From: Desulfobacteraceae bacterium CG2_30_51_40
GTDB taxonomy: Bacteria > Desulfobacterota > DSM-4660 > Desulfatiglandales > Desulfatiglandaceae
Direction of reading: 5' to 3'
Assembly: GCA_001874005.1 (NCBI GenBank)
Contig: MNYJ01000002.1
Coordinates: 1-37,612, forward strand
DNA: 37,612 bases
The notes below the pieces were generated by a model. The model was not told the origin of the DNA. It saw nothing but the letters and a program-made list of their open reading frames with translations, and ran no database searches. Positions 1 to 8,317 of this stretch are shown in pieces (position 1 is the first letter of the stretch; every line of letters begins with the position of its first letter). The position numbers and the translations under genes were made by a program.

Positions 1-251
1 TGCGTCGGCATCACATCAATGAAAGCCTGGTGCAGAAGGCCGTAAAAGAGGCGGCATTTAGGGCCGGTATTAACAGGAAGGTCAGTTGCCATACCTTGCG
101 CCACTCATTCGCCACTCACCTGCTTGAAGCCGGTTATGACATCCGCACGGTGCAGGAACTCCTGGGCCACGCGGATGTCTCCACAACGATGATTTACACC
201 CACGTACTTAACAGGCCGGGTCTCTCAGTAAAGAGCCCGGCGGATTTCTGA
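1..251 (+). CDS. Integron-type tyrosine recombinase (IntI-like), 3' end only
   Basis: This is the last 82 codons of a tyrosine recombinase; the frame is open from base 3 to the TGA at 249-251 and the gene begins outside the window. Visible catalytic-domain residues are the H-x-x-R of [12 protein letters not shown], the His of ELLGH and the tyrosine nucleophile in [10 protein letters not shown]. The start of the visible part ([17 protein letters not shown]) and the tail (NRPG..VKSPADF) are typical of integron integrases rather than XerC/D; the XerD-like gene at 9447 lacks both. These enzymes recombine attI and attC sites to capture gene cassettes. The attI site and cassettes usually lie on the 5' side of intI, which here is off the window. 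The family call is firm, but function of the whole gene cannot be judged. Confidence 0.85.
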   Translation, partial: RRHHINESLVQKAVKEAAFRAGINRKVSCHTLRHSFATHLLEAGYDIRTVQELLGHADVSTTMIYTHVLNRPGLSVKSPADF

Positions 252-488
252 TGGAGTCAATATCTTTAATATAACCCTCTTTTAGCGTAACCTAATATAA
301 ACATCAACACATTTTTCCCAGAGATGTGCGCAAAGACCCATAGCCTCCATGATGATGGAAGAGGCCCTATTTGTTCGAAAGCTGAAGGTTCCGTGAAAAG
401 TCCCCCTCCGCGGTTCACTTTTCTTAGCACTTCTGAGCTTAACCCCCGCCCAATTTTTGGGGGGAATTATAACTTATATGATGTGTTT
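252..488. other. Intergenic region between integrase and broken kinase
   Basis: This 237-bp, partly AT-rich stretch lies between two converging genes. It holds a 7-bp inverted repeat (GAAAAGT/ACTTTTC, about 400-430) and a C5/G5 hairpin around 443-463 that could end transcription of either neighbour. Neither has a clear T-tract. I see no attC site or cassette structure here, although the integrase is an integron type. Confidence 0.4.
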
Positions 489-1477
489 TCAGTCCATATC
501 TCCGCCTGTGGAGTGGCTTTGCCCCTCGTTTATAGGGGAGGATTTGTTACGAACTTGCGCCAGGAGGGTCTCCACCTCGGCCAGGCGCGGCAAGGTTTCA
601 TCCGGAGCCAGGCGGGAGCACTTCAGGGCGGCGGCAGCCGAGGCAAATCGCATGGAGGAGGGCATATCCCAGCCCTTGAGTATCCCGTATATGTACGCGC
701 CATGATAGACGTCGCCTGCCCCAGTGGTATCCAGTGCCTTTACCTTAAAGGGCCCCTGACGATAAACGATCCCGTTGCTCAGGCCTATGCATCCCCTTGC
801 TCCCAGGGTGATCACCACATCCCCGGGACCCACAGGGCTCTGAGGGCGTAGAGTTGCTCTTCCAGACCGGTGCCTGGAGAAACAATAGGGGCGGCAAAGG
901 TTTCGGATGCTATCAGGGTATCAACCATGGCGACAAGGCCGGCGATGCCGCTTCTGAAGGAGCCTGCATCCATGACCACGTGCATGCCTGTCTCCTTGGC
1001 CTGCCTGGCAGCCTCCACCGCGGCCTCGGTCATGAGCCCGTCAACATGGAGAATCCTGGCCCCTCTGTAAGGTCGTAAATTTACCTCCGAGGCCTTGAGA
1101 TGGGGAGCCGTTCCTCTGGTCCAAAATATGGTCCTTGCGGCAATTCCCCGGGTTACAGCTATAAAGGCGAACTGCGAGGCAGCGCCCCTCCTCTCCTTCA
1201 CATCCGCCGAGAAGACCTTTTCTCTTAACAGGGTTTCCTTAATAGTTTTACCGAATGGATCGTCTCCGATGGAACCTATGAAGGCCGTGCGGACACCCAG
1301 CCGGGCAAGGGCCATCATGGCAACCGCCGCCGGGCCGCCCACGGTTGAGAAAAGCCCTTCAAGCTCCATCTTGGAGTCTTCCCCAGGATAGGAAGGCACA
1401 ATTCCCCTGTAGTCAACACATGCCTGTCCCAGACCTATGACCTCAATTCCATTATGGGACGCCGGGGGAGCCAACAT
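489..1477 (-). pseudogene. PfkB/ribokinase-family sugar kinase, frameshifted
   Basis: Two minus-strand frames together make one PfkB-family carbohydrate kinase of about 325 residues. The N-terminal part (1477 down to 812) starts with GIEVIGLGQACVDYRG and has the family GGPAAVAMMALARLG region. The C-terminal part (about 833 down to 489) carries the signature LDTTGAGDVYHGAYIYG, with the catalytic Asp in GAGD. The frames join near 833-842, where ALRAL of one frame should run straight into GPGDVVITLGARG of the other. A one-base (or equivalent two-base) indel explains the break. It is the last gene of a minus-strand group and starts 11 bp after the methyltransferase stop. It could be a true pseudogene or a sequencing error. 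The substrate cannot be told. Confidence 0.8.
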
Positions 1478-1488
1478 GATTGTAGGAT

Positions 1489-2061
1489 TTATTTCTCTGC
1501 TGTCAGGCAGAAGTGTTTGGTAAGGAAATCATATTGAGAAACATTTCCGAACCCTGCCTCCTCTAGCTGAACGCGTACGTCTTCGGGGAGGCAGCGTATC
1601 TTCAAGGGAGGCCCCTCCTTCATCTCTTCTTTCTTCCAGTCAATGATGAGGAGTTTGCCGTTTTCCCTCAAAAGCCTTCTGCATTCTAAAAGCATTGCCT
1701 CCGGATCATCCAGCTCATGGTGCAGGGTGATCATATAGACAAGATCAGCGATAGCGTCATCAAGCGGGACACGGCTTTCTTCCATCTTGACCGGAAGGAT
1801 GTTCTTGTAAATCGGAGAGACATTTTCTTTGATCCAATCAATCATGATATCGGATAGATCGCAGGCAAAGAGGACACCCCCCGTGACATAGGCGGCAAAT
1901 TGAGTGCTCAAGAATCCAGTGCCAGCCCCTATATCCACAATGGTTCCGGGGTATTCCATCTCAAGTACAGGCCAAATTCTCCGCACAGGGATATCATTCA
2001 ATCGTTCAGGATTATTTAACTTATCAAGATGTTTGGGATCGAATTTCTTGTCTTCCCGCAT
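1489..2061 (-). CDS. Class I SAM-dependent methyltransferase
   Basis: A 190-residue protein with SAM-binding motif I (TIVDIGAGTGFLS, about residues 40-52), an acidic motif II position (FACDLSD) and a motif IV-like stretch (IADLVYMITLHHEL). This is the compact methyltransferase-11/25 fold. The C-terminal part (LLIIDWKKEEMKEGPP) resembles UbiE-like small-molecule methyltransferases, but no substrate can be assigned. It sits between the DUF202 gene (38 bp upstream) and the broken sugar kinase (11 bp downstream), all on the minus strand, so they are probably co-transcribed. The ATG at 2061 is used; an AGGAG-like sequence (minus-strand ACGAGGAGTAAATG) precedes it closely. Confidence 0.85.
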   Translation of the reverse strand: MREDKKFDPKHLDKLNNPERLNDIPVRRIWPVLEMEYPGTIVDIGAGTGFLSTQFAAYVTGGVLFACDLSDIMIDWIKENVSPIYKNILPVKMEESRVPLDDAIADLVYMITLHHELDDPEAMLLECRRLLRENGKLLIIDWKKEEMKEGPPLKIRCLPEDVRVQLEEAGFGNVSQYDFLTKHFCLTAEK

Positions 2062-2099
2062 GGATCATTTACTCCTCGTCCCTGATAAAGTTGCCGGTT

Positions 2100-2438
2100 T
2101 CAGTCTATATACTTTCCGATGACTCCGTGTTTTGCCTTGATATCCCTGATAAGGCGGTCATGGTGTCGCATCCTGAATATGGAACGAATTACGAGGTAGC
2201 CGCCCAGGATCATCAGGACAACATTGACGATAGCAAGAGGAATCAATAAATAGATCACCTTCAGCACGTCGTAGTATCGTGATGTGGCAATCAAGACGCT
2301 CATTACCGATATGGGCAAGGCCAGAACCGCTATGCCCGTTCTCATTACAGCAAGGGATGTCCTCTTTTCGGCAAGAACAAGCTGTGCCTCGCCTATGGCC
2401 ATGGAGTTTAACGTGCCTTCGTCATCTTTTATCGCCAC
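2100..2438 (-). CDS. DUF202 (YidH-type) membrane protein
   Basis: A 112-residue protein. The N-terminal segment LAEKRTSLAVMRTGIAVLALPISV matches the DUF202/YidH family hallmark of an RT...LA..RTG stretch leading into the first membrane helix. Hydrophobic segments lie at about residues 34-52 and 60-84, followed by a basic tail (RSIFRMRHHDRLIRDIKAKHG), which suggests two transmembrane helices. No biochemical role is established for the family. It lies 12 bp downstream of the MFS transporter and 38 bp upstream of the methyltransferase on the same strand, so it is probably in the same operon. Confidence 0.75.
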   Translation of the reverse strand: MAIKDDEGTLNSMAIGEAQLVLAEKRTSLAVMRTGIAVLALPISVMSVLIATSRYYDVLKVIYLLIPLAIVNVVLMILGGYLVIRSIFRMRHHDRLIRDIKAKHGVIGKYID

Positions 2439-2450
2439 AGGGTTCTTCTC

Positions 2451-3683
2451 CTAGAATCCCTTTCTCTTTCCCCCAAGGTCAAGAAAAAAGGCAATAAGGG
2501 ACACTGCCAGGATCATAACACCCACTAGGGATACACCCAGTCCGAAACGTCCGACGTCACCAAGGAATCCTACTCCCGTGGGAATGAGACCACCCCCCAC
2601 CACAAATGCAGCCGGCACAGTCAGTGACACCGCCACGTTGCGCATATTCGCCGGCCCTATGGATGAGACCGCTGCAAACCCCGCCGGGAAAAAACACACG
2701 GCCATCATTGGCTGCACAAAGACTATCACGGGCACAAGGGCCTTGCTTGCGATGCCAAGGAGTATTGTCAGTATCCCTGTTGTCACCAACACCCAGATAA
2801 GGGTCAGGCGGGGACCGAAACGGTCTGTGGCCCAGCCCCCGACAAAGGCCATGGCCATGCCGGATACCCGCGAAATGGCCAACAATGTGTTTGCCGTATC
2901 CCTTTCCATCCCGTGGTCGGTTACAAGATAAAGAGGCAGCATGGTATATACGCCTAACGTCCCGGATATGCCCATTCCGAAAAGGAGGATCATGATCCAG
3001 AAATCCCTCTCTTTAACAAGCGTTCCGCACGCCTCGATATTGGGAACCTGCCCGGGAAATTTTCCTCCTCGGCCGAAACTGTAATATCCTGCTCCTATAA
3101 GGACGGACAAAGCTCCGAGGATTGCAACGACGCCCCTCCAAGGGAAAACACGCATAAGGGCTTCAGATAACAGGGGAGCTGCCACAAAGCTCAGATTGGG
3201 AGCCATTTCGTGAATGGCCAATGCCTTTCCCCAGTTCTCCTTTGCGGCCAGATCGGTGATGGTGGCGATCCCCGAGGGCAGATAGAAACCGGCGGCCATG
3301 CCAAGGGCAAACAGGCCTGCCGCGAGCGAGCCTGCCCCGTGGCTTAAGGAAACTAGCAACAGCACAACCCCGGCCGCCACAGAGGAAGTGACTATGGTGA
3401 GCCGGTGGGTGATGCGTGAGGAAAGGAAACCTGAACAGAGCACGGTCACAAAGTAGCCGGCCGAAATCATGAGAAAGAGAAATCCCGCCTCCCCATGGCC
3501 GATCCCCAGATCCCTTTCTATCTCAGGCATGAGAGGGGCAAAGGTGATTCTCGCCATGAAATTGAGGAAGAACAGGCCTGCCAGAAATATCACAGGCCCC
3601 TTCCACCCAGGGGTGGCCCGCTCTTTGCCCCCTTTTTGATCGCCTTGATACAATGATTTGATTCCTTTCAATAATATTTTCAC
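2451..3683 (-). CDS. MFS transporter, 12-helix type
   Basis: A 410-residue, strongly hydrophobic protein with the organisation of a major facilitator: a cytoplasmic N-terminus (about 25 residues), then repeated helices starting at FLAGLFFLNFMARITFAPLMPEIERDLGI. A loop 2/3 signature-like stretch (GFLSSRITHRLTIV) and its second-half counterpart (GGWATDRFGPRLTLI) are both visible. It should sit in the inner membrane as a secondary transporter; the substrate is unknown. Reading starts at a GTG at 3683. The first roughly 25 residues are poorly constrained, so a start further in is possible. It is the first gene of the minus-strand group that continues with DUF202, methyltransferase and sugar kinase genes. 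It is divergent from the UbiA gene. Confidence 0.85.
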   Translation of the reverse strand: MKILLKGIKSLYQGDQKGGKERATPGWKGPVIFLAGLFFLNFMARITFAPLMPEIERDLGIGHGEAGFLFLMISAGYFVTVLCSGFLSSRITHRLTIVTSSVAAGVVLLLVSLSHGAGSLAAGLFALGMAAGFYLPSGIATITDLAAKENWGKALAIHEMAPNLSFVAAPLLSEALMRVFPWRGVVAILGALSVLIGAGYYSFGRGGKFPGQVPNIEACGTLVKERDFWIMILLFGMGISGTLGVYTMLPLYLVTDHGMERDTANTLLAISRVSGMAMAFVGGWATDRFGPRLTLIWVLVTTGILTILLGIASKALVPVIVFVQPMMAVCFFPAGFAAVSSIGPANMRNVAVSLTVPAAFVVGGGLIPTGVGFLGDVGRFGLGVSLVGVMILAVSLIAFFLDLGGKRKGF

Positions 3684-3708
3684 CCTTCCAAGGATGAAGG
3701 CTTATGGT

Positions 3709-3723
3709 ATTGAAATTTTCAAT
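3709..3723. promoter_or_regulatory. 15-bp palindrome in divergent promoter region
   Basis: ATTGAAA-T-TTTCAAT is a perfect inverted repeat. It lies between the divergent MFS (start 3683) and UbiA (start 3810) genes. Size, symmetry and position fit a dimeric repressor site. A TATAAT-like -10 for the plus-strand gene is visible at 3781-3786, but I see no good -35. An operator role is inferred from position only. Confidence 0.35.
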
Positions 3724-3809
3724 CGGTTCTGATAAATGATAAATAAAAGCGTATCAGCCCATTAATTGGGGGGATGGCTTTATAATAATCTTCTGCGGCA
3801 TTTTAGACA

Positions 3810-4712
3810 ATGAAAAGCTATATAAAGTCCCTGAGAGCGCCCTTTCTTGCCGGTTCCATTGTTCCCGTGTTGATAGGGGCTGCGACCGCCTTCAGCGCCG
3901 GAGCCTTTTCGTTTCCGCTTCTTCTCGTAACCGCGGCGGGGGTGGCGGCCCTGCACCTGGCAGCGAACCTGCTTAACGACTATTACGATGCAGGGGGAAG
4001 CGATCCCATCAATTTCAGGATTACTCCTTTTAGCGGTGGAAGCCGGGTAATTCAGGACGGAGCGGTATCGAGATGGGCTGTCCTGTTAATGTCCGCGATA
4101 TTCTTCCTCCTAGGCACAGCGGCAGGTATATGGCTTGTCTCTCAGGGAAGGCCCCTTGTGATAGTAATAGGCCTCCTGGGCCTTTTTGCCGGCTGGGCCT
4201 ATTCGGCGCCTCCTCTTAAGCTTATGAGCAGAGGTTGGGGTGAAATTATTATCTTTTTTGCATTCGGCCCTCTCGTAACCTTTGGGACACATTACGTCAT
4301 TACGGGAAGCCTTAGTCTTACGGCACTTATTCTGGGGATCCCTCAGGGTTTTTTTATCACCTGTGTTATATGGATAAACGAGTTTCCCGATTACGAGGCG
4401 GATAAGAATGCGGGAAAGATAAATCTTTTGGTTCGGCTGGGGCCGAGTTCTTCTCGTTATGCTTATTGCGCTATGATGATAGCTGCCTTTGTCTCCGTCA
4501 TAGTTATCATCGCCGGAGGCGACGTTACCTTTCTTACCATGTTTTCCTTCATTGCCTTTCCACTGGCCTTTAAGGCCATGCGCATCTTATGGAGAGAGTA
4601 TCTCTCCCATGAAGGAATCGTTCCGGCGCAGGCCCTGACCATTCAAACACTGATAGCCCACGGCATCCTGCTTGGCTTAGGCATCTTCATGGGCAGAGTT
4701 CTTGGAGTCTAG
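3810..4712 (+). CDS. UbiA-family prenyltransferase (MenA-like)
   Basis: A 300-residue integral membrane prenyltransferase. The first Asp-rich motif is NLLNDYYDAGGSD (about residues 52-65) and the second is DYEADKNAGK (about 195-204); these bind Mg-diphosphate of the prenyl donor. The GGSRVIQDGAVS segment resembles MenA (1,4-dihydroxy-2-naphthoate prenyltransferase). Together with the nearby Rieske/cytochrome b genes, a menaquinone-making role is reasonable but not proven; other UbiA members share these motifs. The predicted topology is about eight to nine helices. The ribosome site before ATG 3810 is weak. purB follows after 30 bp on the same strand. Confidence 0.8.
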   Translation: MKSYIKSLRAPFLAGSIVPVLIGAATAFSAGAFSFPLLLVTAAGVAALHLAANLLNDYYDAGGSDPINFRITPFSGGSRVIQDGAVSRWAVLLMSAIFFLLGTAAGIWLVSQGRPLVIVIGLLGLFAGWAYSAPPLKLMSRGWGEIIIFFAFGPLVTFGTHYVITGSLSLTALILGIPQGFFITCVIWINEFPDYEADKNAGKINLLVRLGPSSSRYAYCAMMIAAFVSVIVIIAGGDVTFLTMFSFIAFPLAFKAMRILWREYLSHEGIVPAQALTIQTLIAHGILLGLGIFMGRVLGV

Positions 4713-4742
4713 GAATATCCTTCAAAGGAGGAATAGTACCCG

Positions 4743-6044
4743 ATGATCCGACGTTACACCCGTCCACAGATGGGAGCCCTTTGGGAACCCGACCATATTT
4801 ACGCCACATGGCTAAAGGTGGAGATAGCGGCCTGCGAGGCCATGGCCGAAGAGGGACTGATACCTTCTAAAGCAGTTGAAACAATAAGAAAAAAAGCCTC
4901 CTTTTCAACCGAGCGGATTCTCAAGATAGAAGAGGAGACAAAACACGATGTTATAGCTTTTCTTACCAACGTGGCGGAATATGTCGGGCCTGACGCCCGC
5001 TTCATACACATGGGACTTACATCATCCGATGTCCTGGACACGAGCCTTGCCATAATCCTGAGGGAGGCCATGGACATCATCATGGATGGCGTTAAAACAA
5101 TATGCGGGACCATAAAGGAAAGGGCCATGGAACACAGAGACACTGTGATGATAGGCAGGTCCCACGGCGTCCACGCAGAGCCTATAACCTTCGGCCTGAA
5201 GCTGGCTGTATGGTATTCGGAGATGTTGAGGAATCTAAAGCGCCTTAGCGAGGCTGGAGAAGTAATCGCTTACGGAAAATTATCAGGAGCGGTCGGAACC
5301 TTCGCCAATGTCTCCCCAGGCGTTGAAAGGCGCGCCTGTGAGAAACTAGGACTTAAACCCGCTCCCATCTCCACCCAGATCCTCCAGAGGGACCGTCACG
5401 CCCAGTATTTCATGACTCTGGCGATACTGGCAGGCACTCTGGAAAAGATAGCCGTTGAGATAAGGCATCTCCAGAGAACCGAAGTGCTTGAGGCTGAAGA
5501 GCCATTCGGAAAGGGGCAAAAAGGCTCCTCCGCAATGCCGCATAAGAAAAATCCCGTGGGCTGCGAAAACATTGCAGGCCTCGCAAGGGTTGTGAGGGCC
5601 AACGCCATGGCCGCTCTTGAAAACATGCCGCTGTGGCACGAAAGGGACATCAGTCATTCATCGGTTGAAAGGATTATAGGCCCCGACAGCACCATCCTTA
5701 TTGACTATATGGTCAACCGCTTAAACGGCATTATAAAAGGACTTGTGGTGCATCCTGACAACATGGAGGTCAATCTGAACAAGACCGGCGGGCTCATTTT
5801 CTCCCAGCAGGTCTTGCTGGCCCTTGCCGAAAAGGGTATGCAAAGGCAGAAGGCCTATGAAATAGTCCAGAAAAACGCCATGGCGGTCTGGAGGGGGGAG
5901 GGCAACTTCAAAGCCCTCATCCTTAAGGACAAGGATATAGAAAGAGTCCTCACCCCGGGAGAGATAGAGAATATCTTTGACCTCGGCTATCATATAAAAC
6001 ATGTCTCGGATATCTTTGAGAGGGTCTTTGATCAGCCGGGCTGA
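4743..6044 (+). CDS. purB: Adenylosuccinate lyase
   Basis: A 433-residue fumarase/aspartase-superfamily enzyme. It makes AMP from adenylosuccinate and AICAR from SAICAR in purine synthesis. The superfamily signature is present as SSAMPHKKNPVGCEN (about residues 262-276), whose flexible loop holds the catalytic Ser. The conserved HMGLTSSDVLDT and IGRSHGVHAEP stretches match PurB, with the catalytic His in GRSHGVHAEP. The start at 4743 follows AAAGGAGG at 4723-4730. Length is normal for short bacterial PurB proteins. It is probably co-transcribed with the UbiA gene and converges on the RNase gene. Confidence 0.97.
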   Translation: MIRRYTRPQMGALWEPDHIYATWLKVEIAACEAMAEEGLIPSKAVETIRKKASFSTERILKIEEETKHDVIAFLTNVAEYVGPDARFIHMGLTSSDVLDTSLAIILREAMDIIMDGVKTICGTIKERAMEHRDTVMIGRSHGVHAEPITFGLKLAVWYSEMLRNLKRLSEAGEVIAYGKLSGAVGTFANVSPGVERRACEKLGLKPAPISTQILQRDRHAQYFMTLAILAGTLEKIAVEIRHLQRTEVLEAEEPFGKGQKGSSAMPHKKNPVGCENIAGLARVVRANAMAALENMPLWHERDISHSSVERIIGPDSTILIDYMVNRLNGIIKGLVVHPDNMEVNLNKTGGLIFSQQVLLALAEKGMQRQKAYEIVQKNAMAVWRGEGNFKALILKDKDIERVLTPGEIENIFDLGYHIKHVSDIFERVFDQPG

Positions 6045-6078
6045 AACCAGCGGTCTCTTTCAAGAAGATATCAGAAGC

Positions 6079-8097
6079 TCATTGGGAATATCCATAAGGC
6101 GATGCGGTCTGCCGTTCGCCCCGGTAAACAATTTCCAGTACTTCCTCCCACGGATCGGCCTTCTTAACCTTTACCCCTATGGCGTCTCCGGGTTTAAGGA
6201 GCATCCCGTTTTCCCTTTTCATCTCAGAGATCAGAAGAAAGTCTTTTAGTATCACGCGATATTTGTTCTTCAGTTCATCAAGGACTATTGCCTTAAGCGG
6301 CATTTCCTTATTCTGCGAGAGGAACTTCGTCACCCAGTATCTGAGCCTGTTTCGCTTTATGCGCTCCATCTCCTTAACCACAGGCTCGATCCCAGTGCGT
6401 ATTTCATCCAGGTCTTTTTCGCTGTACGTCGGCGCGCATCCCTCACAGAATGGGATTATCTGGCGCTGAACCACCAGATCGAGATATCTCCTTATGGGGG
6501 AGGTGGCGTGGATATAGGCATCTACCCCCAGGCCGCTGTGCGCTCCGGCCGAAAGCGATATCTGGATGGGATTGAGCTTTCTTCTTTGCTGAAATGCGTA
6601 GAAGATGAAGTCAGCCTCTCCCCTTGACACTATTTCGTTAGGGGGCGGCTGATTTCTGTAAAGCACGGGGATCGCATTATCCCGGCAAAAGCGCGCGGCC
6701 ATAAAGTTGTAAAGTATCATGAGTTCAGAGACAATAAACCTTGAGGGCGAGTTTTGGGGAATCAGCTCCAGATTCAGATTGCCTTTATGGTCGAACTTCA
6801 CAACTAATTCAGGAAGCGAAAGTTCAATGGCCCCTGCCGCAAGTCTTTTTTCTCGTAGAATGCTTACGATCCTGTGCATCTCACTCAGGATCGCCTCTTT
6901 GGTCAATGAAGCGTTGACTTCCTCGTAGGTCGTCTGGCGGCTCACTCTGATAATACTTGGAAGGAATTGACTGTTTAGAACCTCGCCGTCCCTGGTTAAG
7001 ACTACCTTCAGAGACAGCGCGGGTCTGTCAAGCCCGGCCTTGAGGCTCAACCCCTCCTGGCTGAGTTCAGGCGGAAGCATCGGTATGATCTGTCTGGGGA
7101 GATAAAGTGTAGATGCCCTGTGCCAGGCCTCCTTGTCTAGATCAGTCCCGGGCAGGATCGCTGCGGCCACATCCGCTATGTGCATCCACAACTCCAGGGT
7201 CTCGCCGTGCTGGACGAGGCTCAGAGCGTCATCATAGTCTCTGGTGAAAGGCCCGTCTATCGTCATGACCGGAAGATCCCTGAGATCTTCCCTGCTCTTT
7301 GTCTCCGGCCTTCTTATTGCTATCACTCCAGCCTCTTCAAGTAGATCTTCGCTGAAGGATACCGGTATGTCTGATTTGATCAATTCAAGATGTTCATCTT
7401 CATTCCATGTGCCCAGTTTTACCAGTATCCGCCTTGCCTCCCGGGTATCCGTGACCCCGGCCCTTGCAAGAAGCTCCTTAGCGTGCTCGTAGGATGCGGC
7501 ATCCCTTCCATAAAGAGCGATATCTTTCAGGCATCCCAGGACAAAATTCATGTAGGTTGAATCCTCCTGGAGGTTTCCGTGAAGGGCCTTTTTAAGCCAC
7601 AGGGCGCCACGACTGAGCCTTTCTTCCCTCAGGGCCTCTTCTTCCGCCTGTCTCTTGAGCAGTTCCACCCGCTCATCCGTGTTGGGAATAAAAAAGCTCT
7701 CCTTAAGCTTAAAATAGAGCCTATCCTCAAATAAGACGCGAACCAGAGAGGAAACATGCTCGTCTGAAACTGACTCGCCAAAGACCAGCTTTGCCAGATA
7801 AACATTGTCCAGAGGCATAGCCTCGTCTTTAATCAACTCCCAAAGCTCGGCAGTGTTTATCTCTTTCTTAAGGATGTTTCTCTTCTGCTCGGCGGCCCTG
7901 AGGGCTTCAAGGAGTTCCTCCCTGGGCCTTGAAACGTCAAAGGAGACGGCTGAAACGAGAAGAGCCCTCTTTGATGTGAGGTTAACCTCCCTGTTGTTTG
8001 CGGTTATCAAGTGCAGACGTCCGCCCTTGTCTTGAAGACAGAGGGCGGCAACGATCTTGCCTTCTTCGATATATTCGACTATGCGTCCCTGGGTCAC
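6079..8097 (-). CDS. RNase II/R-family 3'-5' exoribonuclease (RNB domain)
   Basis: A 672-residue protein. The RNB catalytic domain occupies about residues 275-560 and carries TIDGPFTRDYDDALSL, which supplies the four metal-binding Asp residues. The later ATSPIRRYLDLVVQRQI motif is also typical. The N-terminal part (about 1-270) lacks an obvious cold-shock pair and looks like the atypical N-terminus of the VacB/RNB-like proteins seen in deltaproteobacteria and plants. The C-terminus may form a short S1/OB-like fold. It should degrade single-stranded RNA in the cytoplasm. The start is GTG at 8097 with GGAG about 14 bases upstream. It is divergent from the aminopeptidase gene. Confidence 0.9.
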   Translation of the reverse strand: MTQGRIVEYIEEGKIVAALCLQDKGGRLHLITANNREVNLTSKRALLVSAVSFDVSRPREELLEALRAAEQKRNILKKEINTAELWELIKDEAMPLDNVYLAKLVFGESVSDEHVSSLVRVLFEDRLYFKLKESFFIPNTDERVELLKRQAEEEALREERLSRGALWLKKALHGNLQEDSTYMNFVLGCLKDIALYGRDAASYEHAKELLARAGVTDTREARRILVKLGTWNEDEHLELIKSDIPVSFSEDLLEEAGVIAIRRPETKSREDLRDLPVMTIDGPFTRDYDDALSLVQHGETLELWMHIADVAAAILPGTDLDKEAWHRASTLYLPRQIIPMLPPELSQEGLSLKAGLDRPALSLKVVLTRDGEVLNSQFLPSIIRVSRQTTYEEVNASLTKEAILSEMHRIVSILREKRLAAGAIELSLPELVVKFDHKGNLNLELIPQNSPSRFIVSELMILYNFMAARFCRDNAIPVLYRNQPPPNEIVSRGEADFIFYAFQQRRKLNPIQISLSAGAHSGLGVDAYIHATSPIRRYLDLVVQRQIIPFCEGCAPTYSEKDLDEIRTGIEPVVKEMERIKRNRLRYWVTKFLSQNKEMPLKAIVLDELKNKYRVILKDFLLISEMKRENGMLLKPGDAIGVKVKKADPWEEVLEIVYRGERQTASPYGYSQ

Positions 8098-8123
8098 GCC
8101 ACTTGTTGCTCCGGAAATTTACT

Positions 8124-8139
8124 TGCGGTTAAAACCGCA
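8124..8139. promoter_or_regulatory. 16-bp palindrome between divergent RNase and peptidase genes
   Basis: TGCGGTT-AA-AACCGCA has 7-bp perfect arms. It lies 27 bp upstream of the RNase start within the 220-bp divergent gap (8098-8317). It could be an operator for the minus-strand gene or a 5' leader hairpin. No clear -10/-35 pair was recognised in the gap. Confidence 0.3.
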
Positions 8140-8317
8140 CCTACCTTTAGAAACTTGAGGCGCGGAGAGCCGGGCTTGAATTTATAGTAAGCCGCACTCA
8201 TTGCAACCCTTGCCTCTATTTGTTAACATCCCACAATACGAACGATATTGCAACATGCTATGGTTATGCGGTATCCGATAAAAGGGAAGGGCGGCCTTCC
8301 ATGAAAGAGGTGCATTG

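Noticed and set aside
812-814. In-frame TGA ending the first part of the PfkB kinase as a third Sec codon
   Set aside because: Homology continues in a different frame, not beyond the TGA in the same frame, and the kinase family has no catalytic Cys here. It is a frameshift.
324-851. Plus-strand 175-codon open frame
   Set aside because: It is antisense to the conserved kinase and has no sensible composition or ribosome site.
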